Shown one piece after another: positions 34,039-43,398 of a stretch of DNA of 64,000 nt (positions are counted from its first letter, which is position 1; each line of letters begins with the position of its first letter). Under the pieces are notes generated by a model that saw only the letters and a list, made by a program, of their open reading frames with translations, was not told where the DNA came from and ran no database searches. The translations under genes were made by a program, and so were the position numbers. The stretch lies in contig NZ_JAECVR010000003.1 of assembly GCF_016055185.1 (NCBI RefSeq), positions 1 through 64,000 of the forward strand. Direction: 5' to 3'. Origin of the DNA: Paenactinomyces guangxiensis. GTDB lineage: Bacteria; Bacillota; Bacilli; Thermoactinomycetales; Thermoactinomycetaceae.

Positions 34039-35151
34039 CTACCGAATAAGGATATCGGGACGTTTAAATTCTTGTCCATCCTTTTTAATTGTAATATATA
34101 TCCACTCATCGGTGTGAGTAAGAATTTCATTGTGTTCTTCTTTGACTAAGATGGTATCCTCTGATTTTAAACCACGAATGGAAGGATTCCATGCAAATGC
34201 CTGGTTTAGTTGAACCACTCCTTCACAATCCGGCGTCGCCAAAAATTCGCGCGTCGCATATCCGGTTGGCCCGCCCTGATGCAAATAGTGCCAATCTTCT
34301 CCATGACCGGCTTCTTGATAAGCCCGGATTCCTGATTGAAATACCTGTTTAATCTCTGTGCCTGGGCGGGTAGCGCTATTCATCGCCACATCAATCTGTG
34401 CCAATTTGTATCGATTTTCGCTCAACTCCGGGGACAAGGGACCGAAGTGGACAAAACGGGTCATGTTGGCGATCAGTCCGCTCTGCTCTGCGCACAATAC
34501 CAGCATCGCATATGTTTGCAAGCGCTTCGATGTAGGGATCGGATGGCGAAAGCGGTAGATCCTTTCATCGGTGGCTACAAGCATGACAACAGGCCGCATC
34601 CCTCTGGTAAAAACTTTTTTCGCCAGTGTAGCCTGAATCTCAAATTCAGTCATATCGGGTTCAATTTCCCGGCAGGTTGACTCCAGGGCTTTTGCTGCGT
34701 TTAAACAGATGTTCCGGTATCTGGCCGCTTCCTCATCCGTGAGGGCATAACTTAGCCGGGCGATCTCTCTATCCAGACAGATCCCCTGATCCAGCCCTAT
34801 TAATTCCGGAGAAACATCAGTGGCAATTTTTTTACCCCGGCACAGATGCTGAATTGTTTTTTCTCTACCTTCGATCCATTCGGAAACCACCATTTCAAAA
34901 CCTAAACCGTCCAGCTCCTCACTCGCAATTCGCTCCGCTTCCATCCGGGTGGTAATACAGATAGCGCGGTTTTGAGTGATCAGCAGATCAGCCACACCCT
35001 GCTCGGTATTTAACTCAATATGATTGGCCTTTCCACAGGTCAGCCAGGAAAAGTTTCGTTTTTTACACAATAAAACACCGTCCAACCCCTTCTGGCCAAG
35101 CCAGTGCCGAATTCGGTCCAGCTTCTGATTCACCCATTTTTGTTCACTCAT
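34039..35151 (-). CDS. M24 'pita-bread' family protein with degenerate metal site (370 aa)
   Basis: The fold is that of M24 aminopeptidase P/creatinase proteins: an N-terminal creatinase-like domain (residues 1-135) and a C-terminal pita-bread domain. The usual metal ligands are largely replaced. The two Asp of the D..G...D motif appear as LCAEQSG and ANMTRF, the Glu of the EPG motif is Asn (WNPSIRG), and only the last Glu (SEDTILV) is in place. A metal-independent hydrolase like creatinase, or a non-enzymatic role, is therefore plausible. ATG 35149-35151 follows GGGGGAG. It sits 16 bases after galE and 54 before the ROK gene, so it is an unusual gal operon member. Confidence 0.78.
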   Translation of the reverse strand: MSEQKWVNQKLDRIRHWLGQKGLDGVLLCKKRNFSWLTCGKANHIELNTEQGVADLLITQNRAICITTRMEAERIASEELDGLGFEMVVSEWIEGREKTIQHLCRGKKIATDVSPELIGLDQGICLDREIARLSYALTDEEAARYRNICLNAAKALESTCREIEPDMTEFEIQATLAKKVFTRGMRPVVMLVATDERIYRFRHPIPTSKRLQTYAMLVLCAEQSGLIANMTRFVHFGPLSPELSENRYKLAQIDVAMNSATRPGTEIKQVFQSGIRAYQEAGHGEDWHYLHQGGPTGYATREFLATPDCEGVVQLNQAFAWNPSIRGLKSEDTILVKEEHNEILTHTDEWIYITIKKDGQEFKRPDILIR

Positions 35152-35167
35152 GCAGTTTCTCCCCCTG

Positions 35168-36175
35168 TTATTTTTTAGTAAGAACTGTAACATCCTGATA
35201 GCCATCCGGGTGGGATTGATGCCATTCCCAGGCACTTCGGATGATCTCCTCCAGCTTTTCATATTGCGGATGCCATCCCAATTCACGTTTCGCTTTGCCG
35301 GAAGATGCAATTAATACGGCAGGGTCACCTCCCCGGCGCGGGACCATAATAGCAGGAATCGCATGCCCGGTCACTTTTCTGGCGGTGTCGATCACTTCTT
35401 TAACCGAATAACCGTTCCCATTGCCTAAATTATAAATAGCACTCCCTTTCCCCCGGCGCAAGTGATCAACGGCCAGCCAATGTGCTTGTGCCAGATCCGT
35501 TACGTGAATATAATCACGGATACAAGTTCCATCCGGAGTGGGATAATCGTCACCAAAAATGGAAATGGCCTCTCTTTTTCCAAGAGCCACCTGTAAAACT
35601 AAAGGGATTAAATGGGTTTCGGGATCATGGTCTTCTCCGATATGGCCCTTTGGATGCGCTCCTGCGGCGTTGAAGTAACGAAGGGAGATATACTCCAATC
35701 CGTATGCTTTTTCAGACCACTCCATCATTTTTTCAATCACCCGTTTGGTTTCTCCGTAAGGACTGGCTGGTCTGGTCGGGGAGTGTTCCTCAATCGGTAC
35801 TTGTTCAGGTTCGCCATAAACGGCTGCTGTGGACGAAAAGACGATTTTCTTGACCCCGTGTTCAACCATTGCAGTAAGAAGCCGTTGTGCTGACACAACA
35901 TTGTTGTCATAGTACTTCAGCGGATCCTGGACGCTTTCTCCAACTAATGAATCAGCAGCAAAGTGAAGAACCGCATCCACTTCATGTTCACTGAAAATGC
36001 GTTTCAGCAGGTCCTGGTCCCTCACATCCCCCTGATAGAATGGTTCAGCCAGAACTGCCGCATGATGCCCTTTTTTCAATGAATCGAGAATGATCACTTT
36101 TTCTCCGCGGTCCAATAATTCGGCCACGGTATGGCTGCCGATATACCCGGCTCCGCCCGTTACCAAGATCGCCAT
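35168..36175 (-). CDS. galE: UDP-glucose 4-epimerase (335 aa)
   Basis: GalE interconverts UDP-galactose and UDP-glucose. The NAD loop MAILVTGGAGYIGSHTVAEL opens the protein. The catalytic Ser-Thr and Tyr-X3-Lys lie in FSSTAAVYGEPE and SPYGETKRVIEKMM. Ring-binding residues follow in RYFNAAGAHPKGHIGEDHDP. ATG 36173-36175 follows GAGGGGG. A 63-residue upstream extension overlaps galK and looks non-coding. The start overlaps the end of galK by 16 bases. Confidence 0.95.
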   Translation of the reverse strand: MAILVTGGAGYIGSHTVAELLDRGEKVIILDSLKKGHHAAVLAEPFYQGDVRDQDLLKRIFSEHEVDAVLHFAADSLVGESVQDPLKYYDNNVVSAQRLLTAMVEHGVKKIVFSSTAAVYGEPEQVPIEEHSPTRPASPYGETKRVIEKMMEWSEKAYGLEYISLRYFNAAGAHPKGHIGEDHDPETHLIPLVLQVALGKREAISIFGDDYPTPDGTCIRDYIHVTDLAQAHWLAVDHLRRGKGSAIYNLGNGNGYSVKEVIDTARKVTGHAIPAIMVPRRGGDPAVLIASSGKAKRELGWHPQYEKLEEIIRSAWEWHQSHPDGYQDVTVLTKK

Positions 36176-37350
36176 CCCGCATCCCCCTCGCTTAATTCTC
36201 TTGCGCCCGCACCGATCTCGGCGACATAAAATGCCGGAGCCAATCCTGTCTCCCGGCTGTAACCCACCTGAACCTGCTGTCGGAATAAATTCAGGACATC
36301 CTGATGAACCAGACTGACTGTGCATCCCCCAAATCCTGCCCCGGTCATGCGTGAACCAATACATCCTTCCGTTTGACGGGCAAGGTCTGCCAGTGTATCT
36401 AATTCATGGCCTGTCACTTCATATAAATCACGCAAAGATTGGTGAGACTGGTTCATCAATTGCCCAAAACGACTCAGATCCCCCGCCCGCAATGCTTTTG
36501 ACGATTGCCGCACTCTGTCATTCTCCTTCACCACATGTTCGACCCGTTTCGCAATTGTTGGATCAGTAATCGCATGGCGTACTTGTTCCCATTCCTTCAG
36601 CGTTACCTGCCCCAGACACTCCGGTCCGGCCAAATAAGGGGACATCATACGAAATCCTTCTTCCACTTCCGCCCGGCGCTCGTTATACTTAGACTCAGCC
36701 AGGTTGCGAGGCTTGTTCGTATTGGTAATCACAAGCTTATATTCTCTCAGATCCAAATTTGTATATGAATATTGCAAATTCTGGCAATTTAATAAAATCG
36801 CATGCTTTTCCTTTCCCATCCCGACAGCAAATTGATCCATAATTCCACAGTTAACTCCTACAAACTGATTCTCTGCCTGTTGAGCGATTTGAACCAGTTC
36901 AATCATCGAAAATCCGGTCTGATAAATCAGATTCAAAGCGACAGCCGTCACTAGTTCGATGGAAGCCGAAGAAGATAAACCAGCTCCGGTGGGAATATTT
37001 CCGTCATATAAGATATCTAACCCCTGCAGGGGTACTCCTTTATTGATAAATCCTTTCAACACACCCTTGGGGTAATTGGCCCAACTGTCTTCATCATGGT
37101 ACGTGATATCATCAGCATGGCATTCAAACCGGCCGGCAAAAGAAGTAGAGGCAAAGCGAAACAGCCTGTCATTTCTCACCCGAACCCTGGCCCATGTACC
37201 AAAGCTGAGTGCTGCCGGGAAAACCCATCCGCCAGTATAGTCCGTATGCTCTCCAATCAGGTTCACCCGGCCGGGAGCAAAAAAGAGTCTCGTTTCCCAG
37301 GCGCCTTTTCCGAAGATCTTTTCAAACAGTTGCCGGGTCAAGTTTTTCAT
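36160..37350 (-). CDS. galK: Galactokinase (396 aa)
   Basis: GalK phosphorylates galactose at C1 with ATP. The signature FAPGRVNLIGEHTDYTGGWV is near residue 25, the ATP-binding PTGAGLSSSASIELVTA near 120, and the third GHMP motif GAGFGGCTVSLV near 340. The general base Asp lies in NCGIMDQFAVGMG. ATG 37348-37350 is chosen. It overlaps the galT reading frame by 29 bases, which suggests coupling. The frame stays open upstream within galT, but the homology begins here. Confidence 0.95.
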   Translation of the reverse strand: MKNLTRQLFEKIFGKGAWETRLFFAPGRVNLIGEHTDYTGGWVFPAALSFGTWARVRVRNDRLFRFASTSFAGRFECHADDITYHDEDSWANYPKGVLKGFINKGVPLQGLDILYDGNIPTGAGLSSSASIELVTAVALNLIYQTGFSMIELVQIAQQAENQFVGVNCGIMDQFAVGMGKEKHAILLNCQNLQYSYTNLDLREYKLVITNTNKPRNLAESKYNERRAEVEEGFRMMSPYLAGPECLGQVTLKEWEQVRHAITDPTIAKRVEHVVKENDRVRQSSKALRAGDLSRFGQLMNQSHQSLRDLYEVTGHELDTLADLARQTEGCIGSRMTGAGFGGCTVSLVHQDVLNLFRQQVQVGYSRETGLAPAFYVAEIGAGARELSEGDAGWRSW

Positions 37351-38320
37351 TCCCTTCTTTCTCCAGATAACGCTTATAAGCTTCGCGCAGGTGCCCGGCA
37401 GTTTCTTCCACGGAATGTGGATTACAGGCAGCCCAGGCCCCCATCTCGGAGGAAGCGTAATATTTGATGCGGTTCCGTTCTCTGAGCGGAGGATAAAACT
37501 CAATATGAAACCGATAGTAATCTTCAACCTTTTCTCCGTTAACCGGACGCTGGTGCAGTACCATCATATAGGGGAACTGCCGGTCAAACAAATGATCCAT
37601 CGCACCCGTCATCTCTTTTAAGATTTCTGCCAAACTGCGCTTTTCACGGCTGGTAAAATCACTGAGAGCGGTTTTCCCGCTTTTACTGACAATAAAAAGA
37701 CCGTAAGGATAATCAGTGAAAAAGGGGATAAAGGCGATAAAATGTTTATTTTGGGTGATGACCCGCTGTTTAAAACGTAATTCTTCGCGGATTATCTCTT
37801 CAAACAGATTTTTGCCAGTCTTTCTAAAATACTTTTTACAGTTAGCCAGCTCAGTGCGAATTTTGAGGGGCATCCGGGAATAAGCATAAATCTGCCCATG
37901 CGGATGGGGCATGGTTACTCCGCATTCCTCACCCCGATTTTCAAAGATCATCACGTATTGATGCTCAGGGTTTTTACTCAATTCCACAAACCGCTCCGTC
38001 CACAAATCAACCAGTTTTTCGATATGATCCACGGAAAGCTCGGGCAGGGTCTTTGTATGCTCAGAAGAATATAAAATCACTTCGCATTTCCCGTAAGCCT
38101 TTTTAACCTGATACAGTTCGGAACCGACCGGGTCCGGTTCAGGCGGTTCTTCCATTAACGTTGGAAAATCATTATCATATTTATAAACATCATAATGGTC
38201 AGGAACTTTGCCCGAGCCCGGACAGAATGGACAGAAATCTTTTGGCAGATTGGGACGATGCTGCCGGTTTGAGGCAACCATTGTCCAATCATCCAGTAAT
38301 GGATTGTATCTTAATTCCAC
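37322..38320 (-). CDS. galT: Galactose-1-phosphate uridylyltransferase, class I (332 aa)
   Basis: GalT exchanges UMP between UDP-glucose and galactose-1-phosphate. Active-site His lies in TMPHPHGQIYAY (about residue 157). The zinc-binding CPFCPG is near residue 32. Start GTG 38318-38320 follows GAGGGGATATC. It is the first gene of galT-galK-galE-M24-ROK. The order and the overlapping starts indicate one transcript from the promoter near 38423-38451. Confidence 0.94.
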   Translation of the reverse strand: MELRYNPLLDDWTMVASNRQHRPNLPKDFCPFCPGSGKVPDHYDVYKYDNDFPTLMEEPPEPDPVGSELYQVKKAYGKCEVILYSSEHTKTLPELSVDHIEKLVDLWTERFVELSKNPEHQYVMIFENRGEECGVTMPHPHGQIYAYSRMPLKIRTELANCKKYFRKTGKNLFEEIIREELRFKQRVITQNKHFIAFIPFFTDYPYGLFIVSKSGKTALSDFTSREKRSLAEILKEMTGAMDHLFDRQFPYMMVLHQRPVNGEKVEDYYRFHIEFYPPLRERNRIKYYASSEMGAWAACNPHSVEETAGHLREAYKRYLEKEGNEKLDPATV

Positions 38321-38398
38321 TTGATATCCCCTCTATCTTAAATTATTTAATTATGTATCATCTTAATATTAAATCGTTTTCCTCTCCTTGTAAACCGG

Positions 38399-38452
38399 TT
38401 ATTGCCAATGAATCTCAAGGAAAAATTAGAACATTTCATATTTATTGCCAAT
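38399..38452 (-). promoter_or_regulatory. Candidate gal operon promoter with a direct-repeat operator
   Basis: On the minus strand TTGGCA (38446-38451) and TAATTT (38423-38428) are 17 bases apart. The sequence ATTGGCAATAA occurs twice, over the -35 box (38442-38452) and again at 38399-38409 near the expected transcription start. Two copies of one 11-mer flanking the promoter suggest a repressor operator, probably for the ROK protein encoded in the operon. The rest of 38321-38541 holds no gene. Confidence 0.45.
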
Positions 38453-38541
38453 ATTCTGGTATAATCAATTTAGTTTTGTTCTTACCGGAGTATGTCACCA
38501 AAAATCATATTGAACCCATCAATCATGGAGGGACCAACTAT

Positions 38542-38637
38542 GAAATAAAGATTACCGGCGCTGGATCCGTCCCTCTCCTTGTGCTGGGACTGGTCCGGTA
38601 ATGGATCAAAATAGGCAGGAAATCCAACTCCCTGCCT
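38542..38637 (-). terminator. Paired hairpin terminators after pgi
   Basis: The first hairpin, AGGCAGG/CCTGCCT (38613-38637), is followed by TATTTT. A long hairpin with ATTACCGG/CCGGTAAT ends (38551-38602) is followed by CTTTATTTC. Both lie downstream of pgi on the minus strand. Confidence 0.6.
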
Positions 38638-38655
38638 CTATCTGCTTGTATTGAT

Positions 38656-40011
38656 TTATGGGTTCAGGCGTTTCAGCAATTGTTCTCTTTCCGCATCAAA
38701 TCCCGGCTTTCCTAGCAGTGCAAACATATTTTTCTTATATGCCTCTACTCCCGGCTGGTCAAACGGGTTGACTCCCAGCAGGTATCCGCTGATTCCGCAA
38801 GCTTTTTCAAAAAAGTAAACCAACTGTCCGAACGTATGGGGAGAAAGTTCTTTCACTTTGACTGACAAATTGGGGACACCGCCATCCGTATGGGCGAGCA
38901 TCGTACCTTCAAAAGCTTTGGTGTTAACAAAGTCCAGATCTTTCCCGGCCAGATAGTTAAGTCCGTCTAAGTCCGCGGGTTCCGGCCGGATCGTGACTTG
39001 TTTTTGGGAGCGCTCGACAAACACAACCGTTTCAAAGATATTGCGTAATCCCTCTTGAATGTATTGCCCCATTGAATGCAGATCGGTGGTAAAATTAACG
39101 GATGCCGGGAAGATTCCTTTTTGATCTTTGCCTTCACTTTCGCCAAATAACTGTTTCCACCATTCGGAGAAATAATGGAGAGCCGGATCATAGTTAACCA
39201 GCAATTCTGTTGTTTTTCCCTTCCGATAAAGGGCATTGCGCACCGCAGCATACTGGTAGCTCGGATTTTCGCTCAATCCGGGAAGGCGATAGGCTTGAGA
39301 AGCTGCCCGAGCCCCTGCCATCATCTCATCAATATCGATCCCGGCTGCAGCGATTGGCAATAAACCCACAGCAGTGAGAACGGAATACCGCCCTCCCACA
39401 TCATCGGGGATGACAAAGGTTTCATATCCTTCTTCGTCAGCCAGCTTTTTAAGTGCCCCTTTCTCTCTGTCCGTGGTGGCATAAATGCGGCGGCGAGCCT
39501 CTTCTTTACCATAACGCTTCTCCATGTAATCGCGAAAAATCCGGAAGGCGATGGCTGGTTCGGTAGTGGTACCCGACTTGGAAATAACATTTATACTAAA
39601 ATCTTTATCTTCAAGCAAGTCGAGCAAGTTGGCTGTATAGTTGGAGCTGATATGATTTCCGGCAAAGTAAATCACCGGCGTTTTGCGTTTTGTCTTTGGA
39701 AGTTGATTGTAGAAGGAATGAGTCAGCATCTCGATGGCGGCACGCGCTCCCAGATAAGATCCTCCTATTCCGATCACAATCAGGGCATCTGAATCGGACT
39801 GAATCTTCTGAGCTGCTTTTTTGATGCGGGCAAATTCCTCCTGGTCATATTGGGACGGGAGATCGATCCAGCCCAGAAAATCAGATCCTGAACCTGTTTT
39901 GTTATGTAACATATCATGCGCCAGGCGTACCGCGGGCTCTAATTGTGCCACTTCATGTTCCTGCAGAAACTCTTTTGCATTGGAATAGTCAAATTGGATA
40001 TCGTTGCTCAT
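38656..40011 (-). CDS. pgi: Glucose-6-phosphate isomerase (451 aa)
   Basis: Pgi interconverts glucose-6-phosphate and fructose-6-phosphate. Conserved blocks include [40 protein letters not shown], the PGI signature [18 protein letters not shown] and the C-terminal signature [22 protein letters not shown] 40009-40011 follows GGAGGGAATT. An upstream extension of 24 residues is non-coding in character. It lies upstream of the gal operon on the same strand but has its own terminators. The interval 40012-40216 contains only AT-rich DNA with weak hairpins. Confidence 0.95.
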   Translation of the reverse strand: MSNDIQFDYSNAKEFLQEHEVAQLEPAVRLAHDMLHNKTGSGSDFLGWIDLPSQYDQEEFARIKKAAQKIQSDSDALIVIGIGGSYLGARAAIEMLTHSFYNQLPKTKRKTPVIYFAGNHISSNYTANLLDLLEDKDFSINVISKSGTTTEPAIAFRIFRDYMEKRYGKEEARRRIYATTDREKGALKKLADEEGYETFVIPDDVGGRYSVLTAVGLLPIAAAGIDIDEMMAGARAASQAYRLPGLSENPSYQYAAVRNALYRKGKTTELLVNYDPALHYFSEWWKQLFGESEGKDQKGIFPASVNFTTDLHSMGQYIQEGLRNIFETVVFVERSQKQVTIRPEPADLDGLNYLAGKDLDFVNTKAFEGTMLAHTDGGVPNLSVKVKELSPHTFGQLVYFFEKACGISGYLLGVNPFDQPGVEAYKKNMFALLGKPGFDAEREQLLKRLNP

Positions 40012-40216
40012 AATTCCCTCCGTCATGGCGCTGCAAACAAGCACCGTAAAATGTAATAGGCATCTCAAAAAGCATTCACCCATCGAGGTTAAACATCATT
40101 TTAAACCAATTAAATCACGATTTCAAAGTAACAGGTTTTTTTCTGTCAAAGAATGAACCTTTTTGAGGAGAATGTGATTGAAAAGACAATCTCCATTTTC
40201 CAAGTCCATCCTGTTG

Positions 40217-40786
40217 CTAATTAACCTCCTGAATTGACTTAATTTTTGCTGTAATGATGTGAGAAAGAAAAACATAGCCTTGTTCGCTGATATGAAGCCC
40301 GTCCTCCACCAGCAACTCACTATAATCAGGTAAATCTTTCATTTCCGTAAACAGATCGATAAAATGGCTGCCCGTCTCCCGGGCTACTTTTTGCACAATT
40401 TGTGCATACTTTGCCAGGGTGGCATTATCCCGGTTATTGATCTGGGCAGCCTCTACAACCGGGGGCGGACTGATTAAAATCGTTTTTTCAGGTGAAAGTT
40501 GTTCAACGATCAATCGCAGATTTTTTTCGTACTCTTCCAATGATACATCCCGATTTCGAGCCGAATCGTTAGAGCCAAACAGGACGGTAACGAGTGAAGG
40601 ATAGTAATCTGCAACATCTTTTTTAATTCGGGCTAAGGCGTCCCGGGTGGTTTCACCGGATATTCCTGCGTTGATCACTTTCCAGCCGTTTAATGAATCG
40701 GCAATCCGGGGAGTTAATCGAGGGGTTCCATTTGCATCATATGAATCCGCAGTATTACTGTCTCCAAAGCAAACAAGTGTTGGCAT
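40217..40786 (-). CDS. SGNH/GDSL-family hydrolase (189 aa)
   Basis: This small esterase-type hydrolase has block I LVCFGDSNTAD with the nucleophile Ser near residue 9, block II Gly in NAGISGETTRDA, block III Asn in VLFGSNDSARN and block V Asp-X-X-His in VEDGLHISEQG. No signal peptide is seen, so it is probably cytoplasmic. Its substrate may be an acyl ester or a short-chain lipid. ATG 40784-40786 follows AGGAGATGA. It is divergent from the lipoprotein gene on its right. Confidence 0.88.
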   Translation of the reverse strand: MPTLVCFGDSNTADSYDANGTPRLTPRIADSLNGWKVINAGISGETTRDALARIKKDVADYYPSLVTVLFGSNDSARNRDVSLEEYEKNLRLIVEQLSPEKTILISPPPVVEAAQINNRDNATLAKYAQIVQKVARETGSHFIDLFTEMKDLPDYSELLVEDGLHISEQGYVFLSHIITAKIKSIQEVN

Positions 40787-40995
40787 CTGATCATCTCCTG
40801 TGCAAATATTATATAATTCCAAAAAAAGGGTTGTTTCTATTGTAAGGATTCAATATAAGAAGCGTCAATAAGACTGATTTACGAATGCGCAAACCCAGTA
40901 CAGCCGGCAGGGGCTAAACTATCTTATCTCCTGACCATGATTTTGTTTTATACTAGTAGAGAAAAAAAGGTACTTTTTAAAGGAGTTAGTTCGCA

Positions 40996-41874
40996 ATGAA
41001 AAAAAAGAAAACAGTTAAGATTCTGCTTGTCGCAATAGCGATGGCATTGATCCTGACCGGCTGTGTAGACGCTCATATGCATGTGACGATTAACCTGGAC
41101 GGCTCCGGTACATACGAGGTAAAAATTCTTTCCAATAAGATGATTGCCTCCCAATTTGATGATTTAAAACAGCGTCTCGCACAGTATGGTTATCAGGTGA
41201 AAGAGCTGGATGAAGGCAATAAGAAAGGGTGGGTTGCCACCAAAATTGTGGACAATGTGGTTGAAGAACCACCAGGCAAGGAATTTCAAGATGGAGCCAA
41301 TGCGGCGCTGGAGTTCTTCAGCAAGCGGACAGCATCAGCCAACACAACGGATCTGCAGTACGCCACTCCTTCCATCTCCGGATTGGGAAAAGAGTTTAAA
41401 GTGGAAAACAGCTTATTTACTACTACTTTGATCTTCGATACAAACGTTGATTTGACTGACCTAAACGAAGGGTCAGATACTTTGGGCAGTCTGAATCAGA
41501 TGATCTTAGATCAGATAAACCTCAACTTTATTCTGACTCTCCCGGTAGAAGTGGATAAGCATAATGCCACCTCTGTCTCGGATGATGGTAAAACGCTTAC
41601 CTGGAAGATCAAACCCGGCGAGAAAAATCCGATCTATATGGCGATTGATATTCCTAACTTTCTTACCTGGGGGATTATCATCGTTCTCGGGATCATTGTA
41701 CTTATCATCGTGATCATCGTGTTGGTCAGCCGCAGAAAGAAAAAGAAGCGGTCCGATGATGACAATCGTTTCCCACCCGGCAGCGGTGATTCTCATCAAC
41801 CCACAACAGCCTTTACATCACCGTCCAACCATTCCGACTCTTCCTCTTCACCCGATTCATTCAGATGGGATTAA
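40996..41874 (+). CDS. Lipoprotein of the DUF3153 (LppM-like) type with C-terminal membrane anchor (292 aa)
   Basis: A signal peptide with lipobox LTGC (Cys 23) precedes an extracellular domain that begins VDAHMHVTINLDGSGTYEVK, typical of DUF3153 proteins. A single membrane helix near residues 220-245 (WGIIIVLGIIVLIIVIIVLV) is followed by basic residues and a Ser/Pro/Asp-rich cytoplasmic tail of about 45 residues. The function of the family is unknown in Firmicutes. Start ATG follows AAAGGAG. A strong terminator lies just after the stop. Confidence 0.75.
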   Translation: MKKKKTVKILLVAIAMALILTGCVDAHMHVTINLDGSGTYEVKILSNKMIASQFDDLKQRLAQYGYQVKELDEGNKKGWVATKIVDNVVEEPPGKEFQDGANAALEFFSKRTASANTTDLQYATPSISGLGKEFKVENSLFTTTLIFDTNVDLTDLNEGSDTLGSLNQMILDQINLNFILTLPVEVDKHNATSVSDDGKTLTWKIKPGEKNPIYMAIDIPNFLTWGIIIVLGIIVLIIVIIVLVSRRKKKKRSDDDNRFPPGSGDSHQPTTAFTSPSNHSDSSSSPDSFRWD

Positions 41875-41896
41875 GATTGTACATGTTCCTGCCTGC

Positions 41897-41940
41897 GCAA
41901 AGAGGCTGGCCATTATGTTCAGCCTCTTTGCTTTGTTTTG
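41897..41940 (+). terminator. Terminator after the lipoprotein gene
   Basis: GCAAAGAGGCTG and CAGCCTCTTTGC form a 12-bp stem, then TTTGTTTTG. The remaining interval to 42223 has no gene that I can support. Confidence 0.85.
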
Positions 41941-42223
41941 CGTTTTTCAAAAAAGTTAATTTTCTTTTGGTATGAGTTCTGTGACTAATTCCTGCAAAAA
42001 AATGGGTCAATCGAGATAGGCGCGATATCATGCTATTTACTTCTTGTGCGGCGGAATCAGGCAAAAAAACATTCCCTGCAATTAATGGATCACCGTCACT
42101 GTTTTTTTATATGGATATTGGACAGATCAGGCCCTGATCAGAGCCGTCCCTGCCCAATCCCCTTTTTAGCAGCAAAGCTCTTTTTCCTGTCGGTCACCGG
42201 TTGCCCGTTCCGTCCGAAAATGT

Positions 42224-43063
42224 TTAGCTCTCATCCCATTTCCCTTCAAATACAAATGTTGCCGGTCCGGTCATGTATACATGGTTATCGTCAGCATTCC
42301 AGTCAATGTGAAGATCGCCGCCTTTAAGGTGGACGGTGGCTTGACGGGAGCATTTTCCCCGGAGCACTCCGGCCACCACCACAGCACAGGCACCTGAACC
42401 GCAGGCCATGGTTTGCCCCACTCCCCGCTCCCATACTCTCATGGTGATCTCTCCAGGGGAGTGAATGGTGATAAACTCTACATTTGCTTTGCGCGGGAAC
42501 AGTTCATGGTTTTCCAGCAGAGGCCCCCATGTCTCAACCGGGAAGGAGACTGCATCTTCCACTTCAATGACCACGTGTGGATTCCCCATGGAGACACCGG
42601 TAAAGTGAAAGGTTTTTCCTTCAGTTTGAACCTTTTGATTCACCACTTTATCTGCTGTCACGTTGATCGGGATTTGCGCCGGATTGAGGATAGGTTCATC
42701 CATGTCAACACACACCTGAGAGACTTCACCCTGATCCACCCGGTTCCAAACCATCTGTATACCTCTTTTGGTTTCAATGGTGATTGCCTCTTTTTTCGCT
42801 GAAATCCGTTCATAGTAATACTTCGCCACACAGCGGACGGCATTGCCACACTGATCAGCCACCGTTCCGTCGGCATTGATAATGCGCATCGCAATATCTG
42901 CATGGTCGGAAGGGTACACCCAGACCAGCCCGTCAGCTCCGACTCCTGTATGTCTGTCACACATTTGCATGGCTAAACGGGAGCTTTCGCTGTCCGGCGG
43001 CTCAGTATTTCGATAAATAAGAATAAAATCGTTCCCTAAGCCGTGCATCTTCGTAAATCGCAT
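42224..43063 (-). CDS. dapF: Diaminopimelate epimerase (279 aa)
   Basis: DapF converts LL- to meso-diaminopimelate for lysine and cell-wall synthesis. The two catalytic Cys lie in ADQCGNAVRCVAKYYYE (about residue 75) and MACGSGACAVVVAG (about 220). The start MRFTKMHGLGNDFILIY is typical. ATG 43061-43063 follows GAGGACAGACA. An upstream in-frame extension runs into repeat copy B and is not coding. The ribosome binding site therefore directly abuts the repeat. Confidence 0.95.
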   Translation of the reverse strand: MRFTKMHGLGNDFILIYRNTEPPDSESSRLAMQMCDRHTGVGADGLVWVYPSDHADIAMRIINADGTVADQCGNAVRCVAKYYYERISAKKEAITIETKRGIQMVWNRVDQGEVSQVCVDMDEPILNPAQIPINVTADKVVNQKVQTEGKTFHFTGVSMGNPHVVIEVEDAVSFPVETWGPLLENHELFPRKANVEFITIHSPGEITMRVWERGVGQTMACGSGACAVVVAGVLRGKCSRQATVHLKGGDLHIDWNADDNHVYMTGPATFVFEGKWDES

Positions 43064-43074
43064 TGTCTGTCCTC

Positions 43075-43390
43075 TTTTCTGTAAAAATGTGTACCAGTGG
43101 GGGGAAGACAGAATTCTGTCTCGCTCCAGATCGGCACCCTGCAAGGAGGTAAAAGTGGCCGCTCCAAAAACTCCACAAGGGGCTCGGCAAAAAGCAGGGA
43201 AGTAGATTCAATGAAAAGTTGCCTCGCATTTTCCCTTGTTCCGTTTTTTCCGCTCGATCGGGCGCCAAAAGGTCGCTCCCCAGATTTCTGCTTCCCCGGC
43301 GTGCTTTCATCCCCAGGGTTGTGTCGCTCAGGTCATGGGTTTTCTGTGAAAATGCTTTTGTCAGTCCGAAGGCCGGGCCAGTCATCCGTT
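43075..43390 (+). repeat. Dispersed palindromic repeat, copy B (long form)
   Basis: This interval opens with TTTTCTGTAAAAATGTGTACC and GGGGGGAAGACAGAATTCTG, the left block also seen in copies A and C. About 150 bases later it shows CGCTCCCCAGATTTCTG and CTTCCCCGGC, then CTTTCATCCCC, which match the right block of copy C. Another TTTTCTGTGAAAAT block lies at 43336. Copy B therefore looks like a full-length form of which C is an internally deleted version. No gene is visible. Confidence 0.65.
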
Positions 43391-43398
43391 TTCCCGCC

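Noticed and set aside
38161..38601. Plus-strand frame of 146 codons upstream of galT
   Set aside because: It begins inside galT, crosses the gal promoter region and ends in the pgi terminator hairpin. There is no homology or ribosome binding site.
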